Part shown: positions 1 to 12,455 of the stretch, in pieces
Layout of the letters: each line of letters opens with the position of its first letter
Position numbering within the stretch: the first letter of the stretch is position 1
Assembly: GCA_001792895.1 (NCBI GenBank)
Contig: MARA01000050.1
Location: forward strand, 124,001 to 188,000
Source of the DNA: Lentinus brumalis
Lineage: Eukaryota > Basidiomycota > Agaricomycetes > Polyporales > Polyporaceae
DNA: 64,000 nucleotides
Direction of reading: 5' to 3'
Translations under genes and position numbers: made by a program
Notes under the pieces: generated by a model
The model's input: the letters and a program-made list of their open reading frames with translations, nothing else
Told to the model about the DNA's origin: nothing
Database searches by the model: none

Positions 1-317
1 GAGGAGCTGCATGCACGCCATGCCTGCACCTGCCCGAAGGCCCTGATGTCGCGGAATCGATGAAGAGACAGGTCAACTAGGATCGATCAGGCTGACGCTC
101 AGAGACATTTCGTTATGGCTAGGGAACATGTCCGGACTTGATTGGAACTGGGAGTACTACAAACAGTGGCGTGGCAATACCGGTTGTACCTGGTTGTACA
201 TCACTTTACGAGTGTGGCACCTACGTGAGACGCAAAAGCTCTCCCATCGTGCTGCCGGACGACATCCGCACTGGAGTACAATGGGCCCAATGATCTGTCG
301 TCCAATCGTATGCTGCC
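1..317. other. intergenic, 3' flank of the MRJP-like gene
   Basis: No gene is supported here. The only open frames are short, lack recognisable motifs and overlap the end of the neighbouring minus-strand gene. It probably holds the 3' UTR of that gene. Confidence 0.5.
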
Positions 318-2231
318 TCACGTCTGGTTGGCTCTCCCGCCCTCTATCGGTACCCGGAACATGGCGTACGGTTTCGTACGCAGGTCCGTCCTATCGCCAC
401 ATATGAGCGGCTTGGGGGAGAACGGGGAACCCTTGGACCTACCCATTCTGATAGTCTGGACCGAGCCAGAGCCTGGTAGACGTTCCGGGGTGAGCAAGCA
501 TGCCGGCGTTCCAAAGCGACATTGACGTACTGATTGGCCGTGAAGTAGAGGAAGTTACCGCCAGATTGCAGCGACACAACTGAAAGCGTGTCCGGCCACT
601 GAGGGATCGAAGTCTTCAATCTTGAACATCCTCGACACGAGCACAATCAGCTCACCTGAATGGCAGGATCGCGGACGAACGGCTCTATCATCCCAGTCTT
701 CGGGTTAAATCGGTTGATGGCGTTATGCTCTGCATAATTGTAAGTCGTCTCGCCGGATGCGAGAGAGTCCTGCCATACCTGGAGCGGAGAGGTAGATAAA
801 ACCCTGATCATCCGTCTCGAGGCCATCGGCATGGCTCCCCGTATTACCCATGCTCTGCACGGCCTGCTGGGCAAGCACTGCGGCACCTGGGTTCGTCGAG
901 GACGGCTGGACCTTCAAGACCGAGGTTGGCACACGCCAGAGCTGGCGTCCAGCAAGTGGCGCATAATACAGGAACTCGCCATCTGCGATGCATTACTCAG
1001 CCATAACAATAGCAGAGTCTTTCTGCTGCCACGCACCATCCGAGAGAGCGATTGCATCGACTGCGAACTGTTCACGCTATATCAGCATGTCCCGCAGCGG
1101 GCATCGTGCACACAATCAGGACGTACACGATTGAAGAATGTGATCGCGTTCGGAGGCGTGGGCGGGTGGAGATACGTTGGGACTGGCCATCAGCTGTTGT
1201 GAGTACAGCTTCACCAGCACGTCTGTAGATGACTACTCACTTCCGTTGTGGAAAGGTATGAAACCGGCCTGGGGTGAGACGGAAGGGTGGCCGTCCAGAT
1301 GTCGCCATGACTCTCCGGTCTTCAACTTCACGACGACGATACCGGGACGTTGCATGGAGCTGTCGGAGATGTAGGCAAACCCGTCACCCCGTAGGTCAAA
1401 TCGGACGTCGTTCAAGGAGGAGTCGGCTGCCACCACGGAGTCCGGGAAGGTGATCGTGGCGAAGGTCGTGCCATTTAGGTCGTAGCCGACAAGCTTGGGA
1501 CCACCGGGAGTTGCAGCGAGCAACATGGTTCCGTTGATACGTGGGCGGCCTGTATCCAGAGCCCACACGCGGTCCCTGCCGTCAACCACAACGGACTGCA
1601 CGAAGATCAGCTTGTCCGTAGCGATACTGAACGTGGGGTTGGACTTGTTGGCAAAGGACGGAGGAGTGTTCGCGTCCTCGCTACAACATACGAGTATCAG
1701 CTGCCCCGATGCACACTCGGCACGCAAGCGAAGACAAGGCCGACCTTGGGAAGGGTGCCTCCGTAGTGCTGCTGTTCAGCTTCGCCAAAGTAAAAGTCTC
1801 GTTTCCCGAGGGAAGCAAGTGAACACACTGCCATCGCTGCTAACAGCGACTCCCTATAGTGCCCGAGTGAGCATAGCGTACCGTCCGGTGCCGCACCATC
1901 TTACTCACGGTGGGCCAGAAGTTGAAGTATGCATGAACAAGCTCGATAGTTGGCCCAAATCGACCAGTGTCAAAGTGGATCTGTGCCTGCGAGAGAGCAG
2001 GATCATTATTCGTCTCATTCGCCGGCAACAGGGCGACGCCGTCCGCGATGGTTTGGTTCGGCGGAGGAGTCAACGGCGGTGGATACTCCGGGAACTACAA
2101 AAGGAGGTCGTTGTCAGCCCGCATGCATCGCAACAAGATGAGCTACTCACATCGAAGACACTCGAAGTGTCCTGAGCTGCTACAGCCACAGCGACTGTAG
2201 CGAGTGTGAGAAGGGTAAGCGAGGAGCGCAT
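318..2231 (-). CDS. secreted major royal jelly protein/yellow-like protein, probably frameshifted
   Basis: Fungal member of the MRJP/yellow family, predicted extracellular six-bladed propeller of unknown substrate. The start at 2231 gives a typical signal peptide (MRSSLTLLTLATVAVAA). Exon 1 is 2151-2231. Spliced exons give the family's conserved order: GVAVSSDGSVF, then FVQSVVVDGRDRVWALDTG (near 1600), SSLNDVRFD, DAIALSDDGEFLYYAPLAGR, MGNTGSHADGLETD, HNAINRFNPKTG, PFVRDPAIQWPDTLSV, FLYFTANQLW and the end PYAMFRVPIEGG. I find seven or more short introns, for example a 50-nt one that joins LSAP to EHNAINRF. One problem remains: near 1810 the frame changes inside an exon (FTCFP to SGNETFTLAKLNSS), as if one base were missing beside a CCC run. 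This is either a real inactivating deletion or an assembly error. Family assignment is firm; function of fungal members is not established. Confidence 0.85.
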
Positions 2232-2997
2232 CGTCACCAGGCTCGTTGTCCCACTGAGAACACCAACAGCTCTGTTATATGCACACCGCGCAGGTCATGC
2301 GCGCTGTCCTTCGATTTCTCTCCGATTCCCTCAGACTGCACGCTGGGCTCCAAAACAGTCACGAATAGAAGCCAAATTTCAATTGTGAAATATCGCATGA
2401 CGGCATTTTGATCCAACGGAGGAGCGCAGGGGACGATGGGAACTGTAAAGTCAATGTAAGCCAAGTTTAGCTGAGTAATTGCCACCGACTTACCTCTCCC
2501 GCACACACATAAGCTGCTCCGTCATCGAATTGCCCGGCGACAACGCCAGCAAGTACCGACATGAAGTGCTTAACCCCGCCGACCGACAGCAGTGCACGGG
2601 GTACCTCGGGCTCCGCGAGACCCAAATACGAGATTCTCGTTCAATTGAAGGTCATTGCAAGGGATACAGCGATGAACGGGACGGGACGTACGGGGATACA
2701 TACACATACGAGCTTAGGTAACTTAAGGCGAACCATTAACAGATAACAAACGCGACACACAGCAGAACGGAGGATAGCGACGGGATATGGAGGGAGGACG
2801 GGGATCCGAGTCTAATGCGTACGATCAACATAGCGATAGCGTAGAAAAGAAAGCTTCGAGCGCGTCCGAACCCAGCGACCAGTCGTGAAAGCCATGAGAA
2901 AACAGGGAAAACTGTAGGTCCATCCGATTGACTGAGTGGAATGCATGTATGAGGGATGAGTCAGAATGAGGCATGGTATAGTCCCAGTGCAGTTGTA
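2232..2997. other. intergenic: promoter of the MRJP-like gene and 3' flank of the RING-RRM gene
   Basis: No coding frame with recognisable content. The proximal part should carry the promoter of the minus-strand MRJP-like gene. No clear TATA box or repeat was seen. Confidence 0.45.
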
Positions 2998-5723
2998 TCA
3001 ATGTATGGCGGCCAGCCGCTGTGCTAGCGCTTCGACGACCAGCGGGTCGACGCCGAACTCTTTTGCGAGGTTGCCTACGGCATCAAAGGCGATATTGGAC
3101 GGAGAACGTGCCCCGCGTCCGCTCCGGGTCGACTGTCTGCTGCTTGTGGCAGAACCTCGCGAACGAGGAGACAGGGGAGGGGAGGAGGTGGCCTGAGGAA
3201 CAGTTGCCTCAAGTAGATCTGATAGCTTGCCCATCTGCTCGGACGTAAACGCTAGAGTGAACTGCTTGAGTACGCGTCACAGCAACAGACAAAGAGTCTG
3301 AAACTCACCATGGCAGTCCAAAGCGGCACGTACGATCTGCCTGAGCAGTGTAGCCCAGTCCGAGAGAGGGTTTTCCTCGATGCGGGTCATCAAGGTTTGC
3401 ACCGCGGCTATCAACATGGAGTCAGTGCAGCACGCAAATGTTTGTAGGTCGATCAGTCATACCATGGGTAATCTCTGTGGGTCAAACGTGCGTTCAACGA
3501 AGTGCCAATAAACACAGTTATAATGCCAACGCACCATATAGGGAATCTCGCAAGTTGCCAGACCAGAACACCCGACTGTCGTCGTCCGCGGGGAACTTCG
3601 ACAGGATGCTGATCAGGGAGTAGAAGGGAAGCGATGGAACCTTGAGGAAATGACTCTGCAAGTACCATCAGTAGTCGTTCGCTAGTACGAGCAGGAAGGC
3701 CTACATCTGGAGCCTTGATGAGGTGCGCCAGGGACTGGAGTTCGTTCTCGGAAATAAGGCCGCGCTGAAGGGTGGAGATGACGTGCTCGTTGCTCAAACC
3801 CGCGAGAGATGGCCGTGACCCATCGAAGTTGCCTTGCCAAGAAGGGAAGAGCTAATGATAGAGCAAGGAAGTCAATGTGGGTTCGCTGAACGAGCTCACA
3901 GCACGCACAGCTCTCATGAGCTCCTCCTGGCTGCTCCGTGTGACCGTCACTCCCCGTGCACGCTTGCCCTTACCAAGTACAGCATTCTGTGAGGTGCGCA
4001 AAGCCGCCTTGGCAGCGTCTTCGTCAGCCATCTCGACGAAGGCATGGCTCAGCGTCTTCCCCTTGCGGTCCAGAAGGACGTGCACGCGCTCGACAGGGTG
4101 CTTCAACCAAGCAGCAATGGCTGGTGGTGTGATGTCCTGACAACGCAATGTGAGAGATAAGCTCGACAGCAGGTATCGACTGTACGCACCCAAGGAACGT
4201 TGTCAATCCGCAATACCACGCGTTCGGCAGGCTTGCCGCCGGTGAAGAAGGTGTGGTGACTAGCGACGGGGGTAGAAGCTCCTTGCGCACGGTCCATGAA
4301 CAACTCATCCTCGTCGAACAGGTTGACGTCCACGAACCCGTTCCCGGCGTAACCGCTGGGCAGCAATCCGATGCCGCTGTCAAACTCCTCGATCTCGCTG
4401 CATTCCTCGATGATGCGTTGCAACTTCGACTCCGCAGTAGCGGGAGCGCCGACCTCTGGCCCGCTCTTGCAAAGGGTGAAGTCGTCCACCTTCGCGTGGC
4501 ACATGGCGCACTCCATGTCCTTCTCACCCACGATGTTGAGGGCGCTCGTGAGACAGGTCGAGCACAAAGGATGAGAACATGGTTTCAAGATGGCAAGCGA
4601 ACCCTTGGCCAAACCACACACGGAGCAGTTGGAAGCCGGTGCGGGCGCCTGCTCAGGCTGGGGACGGGAAAAGTACTGTGGCGTTTCGTAGAATTGGACT
4701 GGTTCAGACAGATGTGAGATGGCAGACAACGAAATGTCGGAGGTATTGAACGGATCGTGCAGTGAGAGCGGAAGAGTCTGCGAATGAGCGGGCGGAGAGA
4801 AGATTTGCGGGTATGGTGCGTAGGCGTCTTCGTCGATATTGTACAACTCGGAGGTCTAGAGAGCAAAGCGGGCGCATATAGGCATCTGAGACGCTGAAGC
4901 AAAACGAAGAGAGCTTACCTGTTCAAATGCTGGGCGTCGGCGGGTATGTGCGGGGTCGGTAACGCTTCCACGAAGGTGGTACGAGGGCTGAGGCGGGGGC
5001 GTATTCAGGATACCGACCGAGCGAACGGAACGGTTAGGGGTAGCCATTTGCATATTCTCCATCACAGGAATGAGCGGTGCCTGAGCGTGCGAGAAGGCGC
5101 GGGCGCGACGCTGGCTGGACAGAAACGGGGCAGGGAGCAGGGCTGTGGAAGCGGTTGTCAGGTTGGACACACATTGGGACACAGCAAGACGCATACATTC
5201 ATCAAACGAGGATGCGCTGAGGTCTTCAATACTGCAGTCGTCGACTATACGTGTTAAGTAGTCAGTGGGGGGAAGTTCGAGGCGCATATAGCCAGTTGCG
5301 GGGGACGCGAAGGGGGAGCATATACTCACTGTGATACTTCGACTCGTCCCCCGGCGCAACCTTGATGCCGTTCTCATTCGCTCTCGTTCTCCAGTTCTGC
5401 GCAATGTCTGCAAGGCTCCGGTTGTGGGCATGCGTGTGCGTCGGCACTTCGGGCGACAGCGAGAGGCTCAAGTTTCGCCGGCGGGCCATCGCTGCAGATG
5501 CGGGTGTCGCAATGCTCGAGCCATTCGATGAGAAGGATCGCAGGCTGAGGGGCGTGTAGGGGGTCGAGAAAGTCGTCGCGGGGGTGAGCGGGGACGCGTA
5601 GCGCTGCGCGGTCGCCGAATGATGCAGCGGCCGCTGTGGGGTCATCGGGTTATGGTTTTGCTTGTTGCGGTGGACGATGGGGGAGGTCGGGGCGGAGGCG
5701 GGTATCAGAGTCTGTTTGGTCAT
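2998..5723 (-). CDS. RING finger plus RRM protein
   Basis: Large multi-exon protein starting at 5723 (MTKQTLIPASAPTSP) and ending at 2998 (QRLAAIH). The N-terminal third is Ser/Pro-rich and disordered. A C3HC4 RING follows (about 4510-4640): CSVCGLAKGS, then KPCSHPLCSTC, then CAMC. After an acidic linker comes an RRM, starting ERVVLRIDNVPW and, across an intron near 4140-4190, continuing DITPPAIAAWLKHPVERV with RNP1-like GKTLSHAFVEMAD. The C-terminal part is helical and Ser-rich. RING plus RRM recalls the CCR4-NOT ligase Not4/CNOT4, but there the RING is C4C4 and sits at the extreme N-terminus, so I do not call it Not4. Inference: an RNA-binding ubiquitin ligase. Exon limits between 3240 and 3860 are uncertain. 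Confidence 0.75.
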
Positions 5724-6057
5724 CGTGCTTGAGGTCGTGGTCGTCGTGGTCGCCGTAGAAGAGGAAGAGGAAGAGAAACAGATACAAAACAGTCACTGTG
5801 ACGGAAACGTGAAGGGTGCGGTTTGATTCCGCGATTTGCCGTGTGAAACCGAACCTGAACCGCGTCGCGTCGACGCGATCCCGTGACGTCTGTCTGGCTT
5901 ATGTAAGGAACGCGATGCATTCCAGGACCTCCTGAAAGAGGGGGACACAGATGCCCAGCTACGTAGGTAGTATACATGGCAGGAAGGTATGATACAGCGA
6001 TCCGATTATTCGTGAGTAACGATGAAGTACTATAAGTTTAAATGAAGCTTGGGTCGT
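5724..6057. other. intergenic between RING-RRM promoter and WAPL 3' end
   Basis: No gene. The sequence next to 5723 is a purine-rich tract on the + strand (pyrimidine-rich on the coding strand), typical of fungal promoters and 5' UTRs. The part near 6000 is AT-richer and probably carries the WAPL 3' UTR. Confidence 0.45.
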
Positions 6058-9000
6058 TCAGCTGTCGTCCCTTAGCCTCTTCAGGAACGCGACAACGCCC
6101 TTGGCCACAGCCTCGCCCTTGGTGTCCCTCAGAACACTGCCCGACGCACTCGGTTGTACGAACGGGCTGTCGTCTTCCTCCTCGTCTGCCCCATCGCCCG
6201 GGTTCCGCGTCTCCGCCATCTTCCTCGACAGCGCGACGTAGAAGAGGGTGAAGTCCTGCGCGTGCTGCAAGAGTGTGCCGAGCTTGCTGCGGTTGTCTGA
6301 TCCGGGCAGAGCGTTAAGGAGGGTGTGCTGATTCGCTGGCGAGCGCTCCATGAGCAGGCCAAACAGCACAGCCATGTGTCCCCGAACGACCGTGTCGACC
6401 TCAATTTGCGACTTTGAATAGTGCGTATAGATCCGAGCCAGGCAAGCGAGTGCACCCACGCGTGAAGGGCAGGTACAACCACGGAGGCAGCGTCGATGGC
6501 CAGGACAGTCGAAGTCAACCACTAGGCATCACTGTCAGCAATGATCTCCAGAGTATTCACGACAGCCAGAGCATACAGGTGTTGCCTATGACATGCCTGC
6601 CTTCAGGAGTCGCTTGCACGAGGTTCGTTAAGAGACCTAGCGCAAGGCACAGTCGGTCGAGACAGCGTGCAGCGCTGTCTAGCTCGTCGTCGTCGGCCTC
6701 GTCGGCCTCGACTTGCTTTTCCGCGATGCGTCGTTGGCGCTGCGCCATGATAATTAGGTGCACGATAGCTGGCATGCTGAGATCGTCCTCCAGAAGGGCA
6801 CGGCACCACGACATATCCTCGTGCGTCAAGTTGATCAACACGCGAAGAGAGGACTCGACGCATCTAGCCGCTGTGTGTTACCGTCAGTTGTGCAATCAGC
6901 ATGTCGAGAGAGGAAAGCACTTGCCTGTTGCACGATGCTCCTCGAGACCACCGTCCTGGAGGATGATGTTACAGCTGACGCAGAGCGCCATGATGGTTTT
7001 GGCAAATCCCTCGTCGCGGAGTGCGTCGAGTTTCTGCGCTTGGGAACCCGCCTCTTCTCCAGATATGGCCCATGACCCGAGAAGACACGAGTCGAGGAGC
7101 CTTAAGCAATTATCGAGGTGTAGGATTGACGGGGTATCCATGTAACAAGACGGCCCTGGAGGCGGGAATAACGATAGGCCAGAGCTATAAGCATCAATGC
7201 GGGAGGGTAAGAGGTTGAGCTCGGACGTCAGACTCTGGACGAGCGATGGAAGATGAGAGAGCGTATGCGCGGTCGGCGACACGATGACCAACGCCTGCGA
7301 TATCAACAGGCGATTCGAGATCTATACTGAGATGTCAACCATCGTTTAAATTGACTCAACTGCACCGAACTCACCGTGTCGCCTTCATCGAAGATCCCAG
7401 ACTTCTTTCGCACTAATCTTTGAAGGCCACCTAACTTCGTACATAAGTATCACGACGATGTGCAAGTAAACATCGAACCTACCAGCGTCACTTCAGCTTT
7501 GGAGACACCTGCTGCTTTCAGCTCTCCTGTTCCTGCGCTTGTGGAAAGTAACCACAGTGGATCGTTGGAGTGCTCCAAAGAAGCGAGCATGCGGTGGAGG
7601 GTGGAAGTAAAGTCGGACTTGGAGGCCAGATCCAGCAGGTCTGTGGGGTCCCGTGCAACCAGCGCTGCATAAAACGCCAAGATGGAGTCCAGCACCTTTG
7701 CGAAACTGTCAATAATAGGCCCAGGTACGTTCATCGGGCGTGGCACACCTTGTCTCCATCCCCCGCGCCAGCTTCCCTGAGAACTTCCCAAGCGCGACCG
7801 AGGAAGTCTGCTGCCTTCGCCCTGCGAGCGAAGTCAACGTCACATAGCTTGGTCACGATCTCCAGGGCACTGGGACGCGTCAGTATCCAAGTACACAGAG
7901 GCCTTCGACGGGTGACGACATACCTGCTCCTTCGAACACCCAGTCCACCCTTTGGTTCTAGACCCTCGAAGAGGTATCCAACCTCATCGAGGAACCTCCT
8001 GGACTCTCCTTTGCTCCGCAATTCGGTGATGCTCTTGAGATCATTCATCATGCCATTGGGCAACATCCGAGTGGGCTCGGACTGCTTGGGCAACCCCTTC
8101 ATCTTCCCTTTCCGCTTTGGCGAAGGCGACGCCTGCGGCGAGGGAGGCCGAGGGTCGTCTTCAGACGCATCGACACCCCACCGCTGTCTCAGCTCCGTGT
8201 ATGACTCCCGGATCTCGAAGTCATCCTCCTGACTATCGACGAGCATCGCGTTGGGATTATCGGCGAGAGACGCGTCCATTCCCATGGATGCGGCCTGAGA
8301 TTGTGGCAGGGCAACGAGGAAAGAACGCGACTTTCCCGCGTACGTCCTCACATTCGTATTGGTGAGCGAAGGTCGCACCGGTGGCGATGAGACATCGTTT
8401 GCCTTGGGTCTGGACGGCGACTGGGACTGAGCGCGGGAGGAGGGAGATCCAACCACGCTCTCTGAAACGAAAGCGCGGAGCTTCTGTGGAGTGTCGTAAA
8501 CGGAGCTGGGCTCGACACTTCCGTGCTCGCTCGTGCTGCTGATACTGATGACGCTGGACTCTGTCCGCGAACGCGCAAGCATCCGGCGAGCAACGCCAAT
8601 ATGAGCTTTCGAGGAGCTTCGAGATGCAGAGCTGGGAGCACCGAACTCGGAGAAGATATCAGAGAGGTCCTTGGCATGCTTTCGGGATGGAGATCGAGGG
8701 CTGGGCTCTACGACGGAAGCGGTGACCGCGCGTGTGTGCTTCGGAGGGGTTACCGGTGGGGGAGAGGGTTCGGTAGACAGTATGGGAGTAGGTGCGCGAG
8801 TGGGCGCATTCGGGGAGAGGTCGTCCGCGAACCTGTGAACAACAACATTTCAGATCCATCAAACACCATGCAGACTCTCTCCAATATAGAGGCTGATCGT
8901 TGTGGTTACAAGCGGCAAACGGCGACTGCGGAGAAAGCTCAACTGCTCAGAGGAAATGCGTACCTGAGCTGTTCCCAACCGTGACCACGCCTGTATGAGA

Positions 9001-9150
9001 GGTCTCATGTGGTGTTACAACCTCAACTTCTATCTTCTGTCGCTTGCGGGGCCTGACCGGGGTGTTTTCCGGGGACGGTGGCTCCTCCAGTCCAGCCTCC
9101 GTTACATATGACCGGCGCTGGTTCCGTTTGCGGCTGTAAGTGCGTTGCAT
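6058..9150 (-). CDS. WAPL: WAPL-family cohesin release factor
   Basis: Fungal Wings-apart-like protein, which in other organisms opens the cohesin ring by acting on Pds5-Scc3-Smc3 and so controls sister chromatid cohesion and loop size. The N-terminus (start 9150, MQRTYSRKRNQRR) is basic and disordered with many S/T-P sites and a basic NLS-like PRKRQK. The conserved WAPL domain begins near 8060 with MNDLKSITELRSKGESRRF and continues across introns: SSALEIVTKLCDVDFARRAK, VLDSILAFYAALVARDPTD, GGLQRLVRKKSGIFDEGD, INLTHEDMSWCRALLEDD and LDRLCLALGLLTNLVQ. The end is VAFLKRLRDDS at 6058. All blocks are joined in frame by short GT-AG introns, for example at RRS|SALEIV, so the gene looks intact. It is divergent from BIR1, with 281 bp between the start codons. 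Confidence 0.9.
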
Positions 9151-9431
9151 AGTAGAATACAGAGAATTAGAGTATCAGAGAGTAGGTCGTTAAATGCGGA
9201 GAGCAATGGTGAGCATTGGCGAGATCAAGACTATCTTGGCCGAAGACGACGACGACGACGAGGAAGAGGACTCGGAGGAGGACGGCCACCGACTCCGAGG
9301 ACCGAGTCCGACTCGGGCGCTTCACTCCCCGTCGCGTCGGTCACGCGGGGTTACCCGTGACGGGGCCGCCGTCACACCGCGACACCGTCCTGGTGCTTCG
9401 TCCCGGTCCTCCATGATCTCTGCCAGCAGCG
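9151..9431. promoter_or_regulatory. shared divergent promoter of WAPL and BIR1
   Basis: Only 281 bp separate the WAPL start (9150, -) from the BIR1 start (9432, +). The stretch includes a run of GAC/GAG triplets near 9246-9285. Any cis elements here must serve both genes or be insulated over a very short distance. No consensus cell-cycle box was identified with confidence. Confidence 0.6.
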
Positions 9432-12400
9432 ATGGAATACCTCCAGGCTCGCGTGGATTCATTCTACAAGTCTAAGCGGTCAAAGAACTCGTCTGTTAGA
9501 CATGCTTCGTCTTCCTCGAAATGGCCTCACCCCTCGTCGTTCAAAGCCACCCCAGACAGTCTCGCAGAGGCCGGCTTCTACTTCGACCCTGACCTAGACA
9601 ATCCAGACAATGTGACCTGCTTCATGTGCAAGAAAGGCGTAGCGGACTGGGCACCAGAGGACGACCCGTTCTCGATACACTACGACAAGTGCGCCAAATC
9701 ATGCGCTTGGGCAATGGTCCGATGTCAGCGAGGCGTAGGAGGAGAGAGGTACGCGTCTTTCAGAGTCCAGCTGCTTCAGTTGGCTACATGACCCACTTCA
9801 GTCACGATTCGTCCGATCCGACGCGTCATCCCACAAGCAAAGCTGTCGAGAAAGCCCGTCTAGAGACATTCTCGAAGGTATCATGGCCACACGATGCTGT
9901 GAAGGGTCATGGTGCTAACTCCAAAGCTGTGAGTGTTGAGCCTTGCAATCATGCGTCGCTGTATATCCCTCGATTGCGCTCCGTGGAATACGACATAAGT
10001 AGTGCAAGTGAGCGCGTGAACTGCCGCAGCTGCAGGTGGTTTGGGCACCTACCCATGTCAGGTCCTCAATTGGGGGTGGAGATCCCATCCAATGTTGCCC
10101 TTACATTTGGCCCTCATCAACCCCCAGCCAGACCTGGCTGCTATGGAAGCGTCTTTGCTTACACGCTTATATGCTTCATCGCCGAATCTGTCCGCTACGA
10201 CCGCTGACATGATTTCCAGTTGGCAAAAGCTGGATTTATATGCAATTCCACAGAACCGGGCGACGACACGGCCCTCTGCCTCTATTGCAATCTAACGCTG
10301 AGCGGATGGGATGAAGACGACGATCCTTAGTATGTGCCCCATCGCTATAATGAGACCCGCTATATCTCAATTTTCGAACAGTGACGAGCACCTCAAACGA
10401 GACAAGAAGAAGGGTACCTCCTGCGCGTTCCTGCAAGCGTACGCTGGTGATTCACTCGGCAAGTCCACTACGAAACGTCCCGCATCCAAGGCAGCACCGA
10501 AACCTCCCTTACGATCCGCTTCACAAAGCCTGAGAGGGGCCCCTGCATCAGAGGTCCCCGACGCCACCGTAGACTCCGACGACGAACTTGCTGCCATTCC
10601 TTCTGACGCCTCCGCTCCTGCTCGACCGTCGAGTGGCCGACAGAGGAAAGCCAGTTCTGCGCGCGCATCATCGGTGACGACCAAGACGCCCGCGTCCCGA
10701 CGCTCCACACGAGGGACAAGTACCAGCGGGAAAACATCTGGGAGTAGAACCGTCAGCTCGGACCTGGAGGAGACGGAAGGGGGGAGCGAGAGTGATGCTG
10801 GCAGGCGCGCTGGGAAGTCGAAGAGGAAAACGGGTGGCAAGACGAAGGCTCGCGTCTCTGCCATAGCGGAGGAGGACGATGAGACCGGGGCTGCGGTGGA
10901 GGCGATTGATGACGACGTGGTGATGCAGGAACCGGAGCCAGAACCAGAGGCCGAACCGGAGCAGGACCCGCCTAAGAAGAAGCGAGGTCGGCCGCCGAAG
11001 AGTGCTGCTGCGAAACCCGCGGCTAAGGCGAAGGGCAAGAAGGCGGCAGCTACGGAAGAAGAGGCCGAAGACCCCATAGTGGAGACCCACGTCGAGCAGG
11101 CACGGCTACCGCCGACGAAGAAGGCGCACACTCGGACCCGCTCGAAAGCGAATGTTGAGTCGGAGGTGGAGGCAGCGATATCGAGCTCGAAGAGGACGCA
11201 TACAAGGACTAAATCCGGTCCGAAGACGAAGGTCAAGCAGGAGGACAACGAGGAGGAGCCCGTGGGCGTTGCTCCGTTGCCGAAGAAAAAGGGCAAACAA
11301 GCTGCAGTGCAGGCTGAGGAAGAGGAAGAGGAGCCTGTGTCGGCGCTGCCGAAGAAGCCAAAGGGGAGGGCGGTCTCGAGGTCCAAGGTCAAGCCGGAAC
11401 TGCCGGTGTCGGACATAGATGATGTCGAGCCCGAGCAGCAGGAGGAGGGCAAGTCGCATACTCGGACCGATAGCGGGCGCAGCGCTGCGTCTCGTGAGGC
11501 CAAGCCTTCGCACGAGAGCAAGTCGTCGCTGTCAGAGGACGCTGGATATGCTACCGCAGAACCTCCGGCCGACGCCGACCGAATGGACATCGACGAGCGA
11601 CCCCCTCCTTCGCCCCCGCCGAAGAACGTACATGCCCCGGTACTTTCAAAGCCTGGACCGCGTGCGCGGACGGTGTCCCGCTTGACTTCTGCTAACGGCG
11701 ACTCCGGGAAGCGGCCAAGTCCTGCCACGAACGGTGTGCGTCCTTCCGGCGTAGCGTCGTCTTCTCGTCCGTCCGTCGCACGGCCTGCCAGCAAGCTCAA
11801 TAAGGATTCGCTGCAGGTCATAGATATTGACTCGGACGGGGAAGAAACCGGCGTATACGGCCCTCCGGCGAGGGCTACAGCGAAGGGTAAAGCGCCGGTG
11901 TCTCGGGCTGAGAGCATGAACTCGATCAATGCCGTCAAGAAGCCCGACAGTCAACCGTCGAGGAAGAAGCTACAGGTTGAGGTTGTCGCCCCGCCGCCGC
12001 CAACACGCTCGACCGCGATGGAGGTTGAGGTGGCAGACGTCCAGATGCAAGATCAGTCTTCGACGAGCCCCGAGCCTACCCAACCTGCCAGAGGAGCATC
12101 GCCTAGTGCGGTCACAGAGCCCCAGCTCAGGGACCCGGGGACTCCTGTATCAGCAGTACATCGTTCGGCTCACTCGTCTCCAATTCGAGAGGCCGACGCG
12201 CGCGTCCCTAGTTCCCAGGCGGACGTCCTTGGCGCGGTATCGCAGTCGCCACAAACATACCATCCGTTTCTTGCTCAGATGCCGATCGAGAAGCTGTCCA
12301 GCCTCACCGAGGAGGAGACGGAGATGACTCTGGAGCAGTACATCCGGCGAGAGATGGAGATTCAGTACGCGCAGCTGAAGGCAGACGGCGAGCGGCGCAT

Positions 12401-12455
12401 CGACGAGTTTAAGCGTAAGGCGGCTGAGACGAAGAGGCTGATCGAGTCGTCATAG
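9432..12455 (+). CDS. bir1: BIR1/survivin-like chromosomal passenger protein with two BIR domains
   Basis: Homologue of yeast Bir1/Cut17 and survivin, the Zn-binding subunit of the chromosomal passenger complex that brings Aurora kinase to centromeres. BIR1a, in exon 1: FKATPDSLAEAGFYFDP, CFMCKKGVADW, then H and C of HYDKCAKSC. After an intron at 9748-9801 comes HPTSKAVEKARLETF. The second BIR follows an unusually long intron of about 290 nt (about 9930-10219): LAKAGFICN, CLYCNLTLSGW, DEHLKRDKKKGTSC. The rest (10450-12240) is a long disordered acidic/basic tail with an AT-hook (KKRGRPPK) and a recurring HTRT[R/K/D]S motif (three copies). The last 65 residues (LTEEETEMTLEQYIRREMEI onward) form a charged helix, where survivin-type proteins bind their partners (inference). 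The start at 9432 fits the short N-terminus of Bir1 proteins. Confidence 0.88.

Noticed and set aside
9194..9475. Acidic open frame (Asp/Glu run) upstream of BIR1
   Set aside because: Overlaps the BIR1 start in another frame, has no splice route into BIR1 and lies in the short promoter; the acidic run comes from a GAC/GAG repeat.
10367..11938. 523-codon open frame on the minus strand
   Set aside because: Antisense of the BIR1 tail; its Ser-rich composition mirrors the Glu/Lys/Ala codons of the real gene and the BIR domains lie on the plus strand.
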